Shown piece after piece: positions 1 to 22,598 of a stretch of DNA of 64,000 nt. Source of the stretch: Thuidium tamariscinum (Eukaryota > Streptophyta > Bryopsida > Hypnales > Thuidiaceae); NCBI GenBank assembly GCA_947034885.2, contig OX344753.2, positions 21,886,001 through 21,950,000 of the forward strand, given 5' to 3'. Every line of letters starts with the position of its first letter. Position 1 is the stretch's first letter. Position numbers and translations under genes: made by a program. The notes beneath the pieces are model-generated. The model had not been told where the DNA came from, ran no database searches, and saw only the letters and a program-made list of their open reading frames with translations.

Positions 1-163
1 TATTGAGTTTTTGCTAGCTAGAGTAGTTACTCAGGTGTCATTTTTTCTTAATAGAACTTCTAAACTATCTGCAACAACGATAGTCATCCTCGAGAATGGA
101 TGTCTGTATCATAAGAGATATCTCTCGGTCAAGATTTTCTAATTGTGAAGTCTTCATTGTCAG
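1..163 (+). other. 3' part of an upstream SMG1 intron
   Basis: The reading frame of the first SMG1 exon is closed by TGA at 146-148. The sequence CTTCATTGTCAG ends at 163 as a plausible acceptor, directly before an open frame starting VCEDWFVRIREA. Upstream bases are AT-rich with no coding signal, so the gene continues beyond the left edge through an intron. Confidence 0.75.
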
Positions 164-11422
<11,259 letters not shown>

Positions 11423-12680
11423 GACGTACCGGATACGTGCTGGCTATGATTTTTTCTGAAGATCTCGTATGGTACTGGCAGCTGGAGTTGCTTGCCTCGG
11501 GCTGTACCTTCGAGTTAGAGGGACATTGTCTGCAAACAGATGGACACTGCTTGTTGATAATGGAGAGACTCCTGTCCCAAGATAACGCACTAAGCATTCT
11601 TATCGATGCGTTGTCTATAGACAGATCTCTTTACAGCCGCATCTGTGAGCAGAACTTAACTCGAAGGGGCAATATTGGTTACGGATCTTCCATTTGCTCG
11701 TCCACGAAGTTTCAACAAAAACGTGGGTCACTGGAAAAAACAGGTCAGACATTCATGTACTACTATCAATCCATACCATTTAATTGTCAAATAGCCAAAT
11801 ACCACGTGTTAATCTATTCTCTGTATCGAAATTCCACTTTGTAAGCGAATATATGATTTTTTCTCTGTCGTTACTTTTTGTTACCTTCCTGACGCTTCCT
11901 AAATGGTGTATTTTTCAGCTCCTGAAGATATCGAAGTGACCATTTGGGCACTTGCGGGTTAAAGCCATTAAAGTACAATCTCCATGTGATGTAGCAGCAG
12001 CCCTTATTGATGACTTGATTCCTTTTTGCAGTGGCTAATCGCAGTGAAACTGAAACTGAGTAGTAGTGGCGTATCAGCGCATCTGGTATATCAGCTGAGT
12101 ATTCCTCTGCTCCAGAATTTATTAGAATATGAAGTATGGCATTTGGGTTATTTGTTCGTTAGTGCTCTCGAGGCATGCTCTTGAACGATACCCGATGTGG
12201 AACACATTGCTGGTGCTTTTATTGAATGCGTGGGCAATGCTGATTGGCCAGGATAGCAAGCTGATGATATTGTGATTGTTTATGTAGCTCATGTTGTGTA
12301 CTGCACCCAATGCATCTATCATAGCATCGTATATATCTCGTAGAAAATCACAAGTTAACATGCTTAACTTACATAGGGTTAGTTAGCATTGTTTAGTACT
12401 TATGGCAACACTTGTATGCTCTTCATTGCTTGCTTTTAGTATATTTATTGTTGGGATTTGTGAAAGAAAGTGAGCTCACTAATTTTAACCATGTTGTAAG
12501 CTTACCAGTGTATAGAGATTGCCTAGTAAGTCATCCAGAATTCAATGTGTGATGCAGTGGATACGGATGTTCAATCTAAATTATGATGACATTTGGTCTT
12601 GAACCTACAGATGTATCAGCATCTAAAAAATGTATATTTGCTGTGCCCTATATTGTTGCCACAATTTAAATAAAAGTAAA
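11423..12680 (+). other. Probable SMG1 3' UTR and 3' flank
   Basis: Base composition stays gene-like to about 12360, then turns AT-rich. A 146-codon open frame at 11404-11844 overlaps the FATC exon in another frame and has no recognisable content, so I do not call it a gene. An AATAAA at 12669-12674 could be a polyadenylation signal, but it is 1.2 kb past the stop and plant signals are loose. The true 3' end is unknown. Confidence 0.45.
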
Positions 12681-14651
12681 GCAATTCATAAAGACTTTGA
12701 AATTCAAGAACTTTCAAACCAACAAAATATTGAAACAAAACTAAACAAAATAGCTTACCTTAAAGGTATGGATGGATGGATACTATATGGAGTGCAAATG
12801 TTTGTTTCAATATGAATCATTAATATTACATTGCCTAGAATCCTAGTATTTGGAGAAATTTAAACTTACGAATGTCAAAAAAATTAAGAAAATTTCACCA
12901 CTGCAATGCTTTGAATTGCTATAGAACTACCAAGTTAAACCCTAAAGTCCCAAGAGTCTTCATGGGGACTCCTAAAGGTTTGGGTAGATTCTAATAATTT
13001 CAATGTTTTATATGAGTTTTTGAGTTTTTTAAAAATATGTTAACTTTGGGGAATATAATTGTTATTTTAATTGGTCCTCAAGAGCAAAAATTATGTTATA
13101 GTAAGCGCAAAACAAGCAAAGGCAAGTAGCAAAAACATTTACAAAAACTTGAAATAAATTTTAAAAATTCTTATTTCTTGTAGATTATTATATTTGTCTA
13201 TATAGAGAGATTTAATTCATTCCATTTCAATAAGTAATGTGAAAGTTAAGAAGCCTCTTTTTTCACAAGCAATCTTAGCAAATTATTGAGAAATAATGTA
13301 CTTAATTTGTTTTTGAAGACAATTTTAACAATTTTTCAAAAACAAAAGATGGTCAAGGTTTAGTTTGCTTTCTAAAACAATGATTAGTGTGTTTCAATCC
13401 CATTTTTTTGAGCTGATGTATCACTAACAATTATTTTTTTCCTTCAATCTTCTATTTGCTTCAATTTAACAATTTCTTAAAGAATGAAGGTTTTAGAAAG
13501 AAGGGGTGATTTTTTTCCCATAAGCTCTCAACTCAATTCATTTCTTCAACATAGGCAAAAAAAATTAATTCACAATTTGTATTACAAAAAAATTTAAATA
13601 AAAAAGATTCAAAGCCTTATAACCTAGTTGAAAAGCAAGGAGTAAAAAAATTTACTTGTTTTCTTCACTTTAAATACTTATATCTTCTAATTATTATAAT
13701 TAAAGTTTCTAAGATTTCTCCCTTATGTTCTCACACTCACCTAGTGTAAGGTCTTGTGATTAAATGTGCAAAAGAAACAAATCAATTAAAAAAATTTGGA
13801 ACTATGATATTTTTAACTCTTTTTTTAATTCAAAAGTGATCTAAAAATTGACCTTGGGGAGTATACAAAATAATCCTTCAAAAGAATATGTATAATTATC
13901 AATGATATACTATTTCCCATGGTGACACATATGTCTCCTTGTTGCAATTATCCCCCTCCCCCCTCTTTGGAAAAATCAAGAGCCATTGATCTCGTTTATA
14001 TTCCCCCTCCCCCCCTTATACTATTGATTTCTAATTAATCACTATTGATCACCATCGTAAGAGTCAATCTTGGCCATAATTTTGGAATATGGATACCAAC
14101 TAGAAATGCATATGCCACATTTATGCCATACACGGCATGGAAATATATATGGAATACATACAGAAATGACATATATTCCATATGAATTGTTGGCCAAGCT
14201 GCTTCTAGAAAATACAAGAAGGGAATAACCAAACCCAATGGAAGGATTATTAAATAAGAATTGATCACTTATAAAAATAAAAACTCTCATAATTCACTCA
14301 AAAAGACACATTCTTATTAATGATATAAAGTAGAGGTACTTGTAGTTGATTACTTAAGCAATTTTCAAGCAAATTGTGAGTAGTATTAGGCAAGTGAAAT
14401 TTTTGCTGAGGAAGATAAGAAATATGGGAATTGCAAATTTTTGAGAATCTTATTCCCAAAATTGAAATGACTATGATTCTTGATAGCCAAAAAGTTGTCC
14501 AGACTAATAGCCAATGTTTAAACTCTTCTAATTCCAAATATAGACCAAATACTTTCCCACTCACCACTTTGTACTTTCTTGCTCACTACTATGGGACATG
14601 TGTCATGATCTTATTGGGCCCAACCTTGAAATGGAAGAAAAAACTCATTCC
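12681..14651. other. AT-rich intergenic DNA, no gene seen
   Basis: Strongly AT-rich, with many A and T runs and short runs of C (near 13960-14015). The open frames here are short, overlap one another on both strands and show no protein-like composition. No transposon ends were recognised. Confidence 0.7.
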
Positions 14652-14880
14652 AAGCTTTGGTTGGAAACATGTTCTAGCCTTGGCTGAAAATAGGGTTGCA
14701 TATGGGTCCCTAGTTGGGAATGGGTACCTCTACGTTAATGATTTGAGAAACATGTTTACAAGCTACAACATTTGCAAGATTTATAGGTACAAAAGTAAGA
14801 CACCGACATAAAAAAGTGTAAAGTAATCACAAGTGCCAATACTTCATGAAGTGCGTACACATTGTACAATAAGTTCTTCA
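14652..14880 (+). repeat. Copy 1 of a 228-bp direct duplication
   Basis: Begins AAGCTTTGGTTGGAAACATG and ends with AAGTTCTTCA. It matches 14976-15201 almost base for base at an offset of about 324. Similarity continues weakly for about 30 bp past the end (GAGTGGATAGTA). A 126-codon frame at 14431-14811 runs into this repeat from unrelated sequence and is therefore not a gene. Confidence 0.85.
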
Positions 14881-14909
14881 GGCAATTTGTCTTTTGAGTG
14901 GATAGTAGT

Positions 14910-15305
14910 GTAGGTGTTGTCCAAAATGACTTCTATGCAAAATAGATGCAAAATGAACTAGGCAAATTGAGTTTGAAGCTTTGGTTGGAAACATGTTCTA
15001 GCCTTGGTTAAAAATAGTTGCACATGGGTCCCTTGTCCGGAATGGGTACCTCTACATTAATGATTTGAAAAACATGTTTCCAAGATACAACATTTGCAAG
15101 ATTTTGGGATACAAAAGTAAGACACCGACGTGAAAAGTGTAAAGTAATCACAAGTGCCAATACTTCATGAAGTATGCACGCACTGTACAGTAAGTTCTTC
15201 ACGTTTTTTGAGTGGATAGTACTGTGTACCACATGCTGCACATTGGATTACTGTAGTTCATTTTGCATCCATTTTGCATGGAACTCATTCTGGGCAACAT
15301 CTACA
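14910..15305 (+). mobile_element. Inverted-repeat element carrying the second copy of the duplication
   Basis: The arm at 14910-14959 starts GTAGGTGTTGTCCAAAATGA. It is mirrored at 15255-15305, whose reverse complement starts GTAGATGTTGCCCAGAATGA: about 50 bp with a handful of mismatches. The arms enclose copy 2 of the duplicated segment (14976-15201). It looks like a foldback or MITE-type element. No coding sequence is inside, and target duplications are not clear. Confidence 0.6.
14976..15201 (+). repeat. Copy 2 of the 228-bp direct duplication
   Basis: Shares AAGCTTTGGTTGGAAACATG, ATGGGTCCCT, GGAATGGGTACCTCTAC and AAAGTAAGACACCGACGTG-like blocks with 14652-14880, with small indels and substitutions. 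Confidence 0.85.
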
Positions 15306-15356
15306 GTACAATCTTCAGTTATTTTCACAACCAAATCTCCTTTCATTTCTGTTGTG

Positions 15357-15380
15357 AAAATAAATAAATAAATAAATAAA
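15357..15380 (+). repeat. (AAAT)n microsatellite
   Basis: About six consecutive AAAT units, with no gene context. Confidence 0.9.
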
Positions 15381-15415
15381 ACGTAAATAAAACAGAAAGC
15401 TCCCTGTCCTTCCTC

Positions 15416-15644
15416 TTAACCCCTAAACAACGTGCAAGTCATATTGTGGTCGATGAATAAGACATAATCTTTCTGTGTAGGACAGAAATGCAGTTATTCA
15501 TCCTTAGAATTAGGGGTGGAAAGGGAAGATCTTCTACAGTGCTTTGACTTTCAACAAGAGCTTTTGAATTTTTCGGAACCAATGATTCCCACGGTCTCAA
15601 AATTCATGATTTCCACGGCCACCGGCTTGTCATTTAGGGGTTAA
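15416..15644 (+). mobile_element. TTAA-bounded short element (229 bp)
   Basis: The left end is TTAACCCCTAAACAACG and the right end ATTTAGGGGTTAA, giving perfect 12-bp inverted ends including TTAA. The interior is non-coding. The right half resembles 61517-61746 (shared GAATTTTT, CATGATTTCCAC and CCGGCTTGTC/CCAGCCTGTC motifs), so this is a family rather than a chance palindrome. Confidence 0.75.
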
Positions 15645-16648
15645 AGTTTTTTTCTTAGCATCTTCTATGCAATAGGAATCTGGGTTCTAGTACAAACTCC
15701 ACCACTCAACAAATAACATGAAACAACGAATGAGATAGTGCGGGCGGCCGAACAAGCCAAGACTGACCAGTTCCAACTTGCAAGTCAAAAAGGCTGCTAC
15801 TCTCAATGCACCGGCTAGAGGACAGTAGCTTGCTGCCTTGCCCCTCCACATGATTTTACAATGTAAGTTAAGAGCAGCATGCCATGTGGTAGAGGGACCC
15901 ATAACCAATCAAAAAGAAGCACATCGGAACTTGATCAAGGGTAGTGCAAGACAAAGCAAATATTTTCAGAGGTGTGGAATTGTCATAAATGATGGGGATT
16001 GCAAAAAGAAATTGTAATTTTATCTCTTGATTGAATTGAACTTATTATGAAGTTTGAGAGGCAAAACTTGGGCTTGAGTCATAACCAACATCTAAAGTCA
16101 TTCATTTCTGATCATTTAAGAAGTCAACTACTTTCCTACTCATTGCTTCCTACTTTCTTCCTCACTTATGTGTCATTAACTTATTATCTAAACCTTAAAA
16201 AAGTACAAAAACACACATTCCAACGTAAGAATGGAAATTTGAACCTACTTTAGTTGGAAATATGATACCCTATTGATGGTTGGTGGGATGGTGGTTAGTA
16301 ATGGGTCCCTCTATTATAATTGCCCTCTCAAAGTTATGTACCATATATCTTTTATGTTAGGGGCATGACCTCCATTGATTTGCTTTGCTAGTGTGTTGAT
16401 GTAGGGTTGCTCTAAAGTATGCATGTTACATAAGGTAAACTACTCCATTATATAATAAATGGCACCAAGTCTAACGTGGGAAAATTTGTAATGTACAACA
16501 CCATTACATTACAATTCAAAATCTGAAATGTACAACACCATTACAATTTTGCCCACAATGGGCTTGCTCCCATTTATTCTGTAATGGGGTAGAGTTTACT
16601 TTCCTTGAATAACATGGCCTCCATTGCTTTAGGCAATTGAAGTGAATG
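15645..16648. other. Intergenic, no gene seen
   Basis: A patch at about 15735-15910 is richer in G and C (GCGGGCGGCCGAACAAGCC and on), but its open frames on both strands are short and unrecognised. The rest is AT-rich. Confidence 0.6.
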
Positions 16649-16921
16649 TAAGGTGGATACACCCAAAAGCACAGCTGACCTTAAAGTGCCATCTAAAACC
16701 TATGTACATTTTCGAAATCAGTTATATAGCTATCTGGATGGAGAGGTTTCAGAAACAAACTTTGATCCTTAATAACTTTTGCACACTGTATCCAAATGCT
16801 GCATTCTTTGATGCATTGGAACATGCTTTCACTTGCTAACAAAACTACATAGAAATTTGAACAGCCTAATAATAGTAACTAGGCACAGTATCAATTTGTG
16901 GGTTTTTTGGGTGTACTTGGT
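16649..16921 (+). mobile_element. TA-flanked MITE, diverged copy (family P)
   Basis: Begins GTAAGGTGGATACACCCAAAAG and ends TTTTTTGGGTGTACTTGG. Along its length it matches 34742-35018, sharing AAAGTGCCATCTA, TTAATAACTTTTGCA and GGAACATGCTTTCACTTGC. The ends have decayed compared with that copy. A 65-codon frame at 16642-16839 lies within it and is not a gene. Confidence 0.8.
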
Positions 16922-17049
16922 CAACACCACCAGCGGAGCAGTCTAGAAAGGCCTGGCCCCAGTGAGATCCGATACCTGAGAATCATGTACCCGTCTCCCT
17001 ATGGGAGTTCTTATCCACTATTCTACGCTATGTAGTTTTCAAGGCAGGA

Positions 17050-20000
17050 CACTACCATATATGTAGGTCGGTTCTGGAAATAATCAGAATTTTCTTTGGA
17101 AAAGGTCCAAAATTTTAGAAATTGTAAATTTATTTTCTGAAAATCTGAAATATTTCATGGTTGCCAATTTTGAATATCCCAAAATTATTCTTGAGAAAAT
17201 TTAGGAAAAAAATTCTCATTTATAAATGAATAGAAAAAATTAATCCCAAATTGAAAGTGTCTAGAGAGTAAGAAGAAGAAAGTGCCAAAATTTAAGAAGA
17301 AAAAAAACCAAGTTGCCAAATTGTTCAAACTCTAAAATTTGAAATAGTTTAGCAACAAGGTCTTGAATCTGACCTAAGTGTATCATAATTTTGTCCCACG
17401 GGAACCAAAAAAAATAAAGAGACTTATCATAGAAAAGTGTAGATGTTTCAAACATGATGTACAACCCCCAAACACGTCAATAACCATGGATGTATGACAA
17501 AGATAGATATTTATATAGTGTGAAATGTTAATTAATTAATATGGGGCCCTTTAATCCTTAAAATTTTTAGAAACTTTTAAGGAATTCTAGATCCTAAGTT
17601 TCTAAGTTACAAAGAGTTGAAGCCCAAAGGTGATGACTCATTTTTAGACAAAATTAACTATTGGATCTTGTAGAAAGTCTTCATTATCTCTACAAAGTTT
17701 GGTTTCAACCCAACTCATAGATTGCAAGATTATAACATAAAGATGAAGGTTACTTCGGGGGTTACTTCAAAGAAATCCACATTTTGGCACAACTAAAATT
17801 GTGCTTTGATTGGCTCTTTGGAGCACATAATATTTCAAAAAGTTGGTGTCTTATATTCATTCTCAAGGCAATTAAGTTCTACATACGCAAAAATGGTCTT
17901 GCAATAGTGGCCACTTCATTGTTAAATTTCAAACAAATATAAAGTAAATGAAAGATTTGTCTCAAATTTTGAGCCAAAATTCAAGATCAAACATGACAAA
18001 GTAAAAATATACAAGAAAAGACATATGATAGGAAAAAAGTTTGAAAATACACAAATTGAAGTGCAATATGTGTATTCTAGTAGTTGCCACTAGATACATA
18101 CAAAGAAGAGGCAAAAACACATGCCTTCACCTCATTGGTGAGAGTTTTCAATCTAATGACTCTTTGACTCTTTACCTCTAGACCACCGATGCTTTGAAAA
18201 TTTTGTAAATTCAATAATGAATCTTTTTCTAAATCTAAACACTCTACATCATAGCTAACTTTATTTTCTTGAGAATGAGCCGAAGAATAAGAGACTTTTT
18301 ACACTCCTAAGTCTAGAAATGGACATTTAAAAATGGATTGGCCATATTATGGTTGATGAAAATTTTAAGGATTAACACCCGTATTCAATGTAGAACCTTA
18401 AACCTAATTCTGGCATAGAAGAATAATTTTTTCAAAAAGCTTTGAACTACAAAGAGTTGGAAACTCATTCTAAATTTCATCTCCTAAGACCCTTTTGACA
18501 TTTGAGCCTTCAATGAAAAGCTATAGACAATATTTAGAAAGGAGTTACATTGGAAGGGACATTTTTTTCTTACAACTTTAAATATTCTATTGGGATTTTG
18601 TCCATGACTATTGATTGAAGACTCAAAATCTCAAACAAGTTCTAAAAGATAAAATTTAGCATGATTTACCAACTTTTTTGGTTCAAAGTTTTTTGAAAAA
18701 AGTTATTTGAATTGATAATGAGAAACCATGTCAAAAACAATAAAAATCATACATAATTTATGAGAAGGGTACACGTGTCAATTTCCTACTAGTTATAAAA
18801 ATTTCACACTACCCGTTTTTCTATTGAATATAAAACTTACATTCTCACTTACATTGAATTCTAAACCTTTAATTTCTTCAACAACTTTGTCTTCTATCTC
18901 ATGTCTCTTCCTCCTTTTTAGTCCCCTTCCAATATTAAAATTGCCTGTAAATGAAGATAAAAGTACTCAAAATTATTTTAAAAAATGAATTAGAAAGTAT
19001 TAACAACAAAAATAACAAAGACAAAGTTCCAAATAATTATACAGATATCATAAAATTCCAATATTCAAAATTTAAAATACACTCAAATACTAAACACCTC
19101 CTTAATACTCTAAATTCATGATCATACATTCACAAGCTTCCCATTCCACTGCAATCCTATACATCACACCATCACAAATTAAGATACAAATTGCCAAATC
19201 CTAATTTTTCTAATTCATCTCCAATTACTACATGTAGTTATGTAAGCTGACTAATATGACACTACAATGTAGAGTCTTCCACATGCATCAAGTTGGTTGA
19301 CTACCTTCAAGAATAGCATTAAAATTATTGGATTTCAAAGGGAATACAAAACAATAGGTAATTGGCACTTCCAAAAGCAAATAATAGTTGAAGGCTTACA
19401 TGGATCCTTTAGGTGTTCTTCTTCATCTTTAGCCTACTTTTTATATTTCAATTCACTTCATGTCCTTCCATAGTGAGCTTAGTCGTATTACACAAAAGAA
19501 AAAAAAATAATCATGGGAATCATGCTATATTAAAAATGGTATTTGAAACTAGATAACCTGTCCAAGAATACTTATTTGGAGAAGATCACACAAGTCAAAA
19601 GATTGCGAAAAAAATCTTCTTTTTAAGATAGTTATTTTGTTGGATATGAATAGCCACCATCTCTTTGGCCTCCTTCAATATCACATCTCATTTTGTTTTG
19701 ATTTTTTTATATAATGCAAATCAATGGTATGGAAAGAAGGATTTAATTTTTTTAAGTGCATTAACTACTCTTGATTTTTTCAAGGGGGAATTGCAAGAAC
19801 AAGACATGCCTGCATCTTTTTAATGATAGTTATTTTACTATGCCAATAGTAGGTCTAAAGTTTTACATTGAACATAATTCCTATTTGACAACGAGTAGTC
19901 AACTTCTCATCTTCAAATTATCCCATACCTTGTCATGATCATGATGAACAATTGAATTTTATTATAAAAACAATCTCTCCACCTTACATCTCACTAATTG

Positions 20001-21590
20001 TCCATGAAGGTACTTGGATTGAATTTCCTCTAATGTTTGGTTTGACCTATTTTTAAAATCGTAGCAATGTTTCCACTAGACTTGGAATTTTAAAAATTGA
20101 ACAATATTAAATATGAATTTCCATATTAGATTTAATTAATATTTTGGTTTAATTCCTAAACATTCCTAAACATTCCTAAACATTTTGGTAATTGAAGTAA
20201 TATTGTCAAAAAATTTATAGAATATATAATATAGTTATTTATTTGAACCTCAATATTTATAGGTATGGACAAAATAACCATTTAAAACAATTGGTTGACA
20301 AAATTGACAAGCTTGAAAAGTTGTTTGCAATTGATGTTTTTAAGTTTATACAACATATGTTCACATCTAGCTTAGATACAATTGTTGAAAAACCTATATC
20401 CTATACAAGATCCTAAAATAATTCTAAAAAAGTATAGATTTAAAAGAGAAAAGGATGTTTTAAGTGAATGTTTTAAAGTATAGTCCAAAACCTAAGACTA
20501 TAAGTAATGACCTTTAAGGAGATTTTCAATAGAAATTTACTAAAAATATATATATTTTTAAATTATTTTTACAATACTATTATTTCTTGAAATCCTAAAT
20601 TTTTACTTAATTATTTTTATTTAAAGAATATCCATATATATAGAATACCCAAAAGAGGTGAAATTTTTTGTCTACAAGATTATGACTACTACATCCAATC
20701 TAAAGTTGGATTAGGTTTATAAGTAGAATCAAAAAATCAAAAGCATGAATTGTAGTAAATAATGAATCTTCCAAATGGAAGTTGCTCTTCTTACAAAGAA
20801 ATGTACTTTAGATTCTTTTGAAAGAATCACACAAGAAATAGATGAGATCAAGACAACCCAAGAATAAAGAATCAAACATCTTTATGATCAAATTTTTGAA
20901 AATTTGGAAGTAAAGAAAATTATAAAGTAGTTTGAGTTTCTTAAAACACCATATGTAAAATGGAGATGCATAATGTTGATGTCAACTTTCATTATTCTTT
21001 GACGTTGAATTTTTTATTTTCATAATAAGAAAGTATTGGAATTTTAATTTCTTATAACAAATTAGGTCTATCAATAAAGTCCAATGGAAAAGCCTAATTA
21101 CAAAACAAAGCCTTTTGTAGTACAATGGATTCTACAGTGTAGCAATGCATGGTTCTTCCGGCAAACCAATAATTGAGGCGAGCAATGTTAAACGAGGAGG
21201 CTTTTCGCTTGGGCTACCTAGTTTTTTTGTTTTGTTTTTATCCAATTTGTTTAATTTTCTTTTCAATATGACATATTGCATGGACAGAAGGTTGTATACC
21301 CATAGCCAAGAATTTCTGACATTCTAGGATGATAAGCCAAGGTTGCCATGTTAGTTTGGTAGATGGCCATTGTATTGCTAGCCTTTCCTTCTAAAACTAT
21401 AGTTTCTTGAGGGAGGCATACATTTCTAGTCTTCAAGAATTATAGCCAATACTTCATGAATAAGCTCATGTCAAATTCAACTATGTTAAGCCCTTCTAGA
21501 GACAATAGGGAAAGGGAAAAAAGTTGAAAATTAAAAAAATGTGACTTGCAAGTTCTAGTAAATGTTAAAATACAACCAGATTCAACACAT
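17050..21590. other. AT-rich intergenic DNA, no gene seen
   Basis: About 4.5 kb of AT-rich sequence dense in stops in all frames. There is one 10-bp tandem repeat at 20152-20184. No transposon ends, RNA genes or coding exons were recognised. Confidence 0.7.
20152..20184 (+). repeat. 10-bp tandem repeat, 3 copies (ATTCCTAAAC)
   Basis: Three perfect head-to-tail copies of ATTCCTAAAC followed by a partial ATT. Confidence 0.9.
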
Positions 21591-22598
21591 TCATGCAGTG
21601 CAAAATATACCAAAAAAATTCTAAGAACTTGGAATCAATCAAAAAATGGTTAAAAAAATCTGCTGCTACTCAATTGTTGTCAATTTTCTATTGGTTAAAT
21701 AGTATCTCACGAAATCTCAAGGAAGAAAGCCAAACAATGGTATGTGCATGGAAACTTCGTCAAGAGCGGCCAAAACGTAGGCCTTGTGAGTTGTATCCAA
21801 CATCGTAGAGACAGAGATAATCGTGAAGGATACTTTCTCCGTTATCAGTGCCAAGACTCAGTCCTGGTGCAAAAATTCTCGTGACCGTAATCGCTCAATC
21901 TCTAATGAATCGTTCAAAGGACTAATTACACACTTTGACTTTTGAGGTGGGGTACAGACTAGTGAATTCTCATGATTGGCATGACATCATAATCCAGGCT
22001 AAATAAAGTAATCCCATTTGCCCCTACCCAAAACACTTGACTTAGTCGAATGAACTAAGTTATACCAAATCAAGAACCTGAGGTAAGAGAATTCCGCAAT
22101 AAAATCTGTAATAAATTTTGCAGAAACTCAATTTGGTACCCAAAATCATGGTGAGGTCGATTCTTTCCGCAATTCAACCCTGGTACCGGTATCACTGCGC
22201 AAGTATCTCTCACGAACTAATAGCTGCAAGCACGGGTGCATCTAGTCAACAAAATCAGAGATTCATGGACTTTTACTGTGCAAATATGTGCTACAGGTAT
22301 ATCAACGATAAAAAAATTTAGTGGTATTGTGGTATTTCATCGGAGCATGCATGGCACTTGCTTGAGTGAGTGGCCAGTGGCTGTGTTTTCCTGTAGCTTT
22401 TGGTACCATCGCCATTATGATGTCTCGAGATTGCACTCATGAAAATTTTGTATTCCTTTTCCAAGTGTGCTGAGGTTCTCAAGCATGTTGGCACCCACAT
22501 CGACTTTAGAAAACGAGGCACAATATAGTAATGATACAATAATTTATGCATACAATATGAAGTTGGGTACTTCGATCTTTGCATCCATCCATCCCGCA
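21591..22598. other. 3' flank of the F-box/LRR gene
   Basis: Moderate base composition and no recognisable coding frame. It lies downstream of the minus-strand F-box gene, so the part next to 22598 probably includes its 3' UTR. I found no clear polyadenylation signal. Confidence 0.5.

Noticed and set aside
14431..14811. 126-codon frame that might be a gene
   Set aside because: Half of it lies in a duplicated non-coding segment whose second copy does not keep the frame.
15416..15428. Interstitial telomeric repeat (CCCTAAA)
   Set aside because: Only one heptamer occurs each time, always at the tip of a TTAA-bounded element, so it is an element end and not a telomere array.
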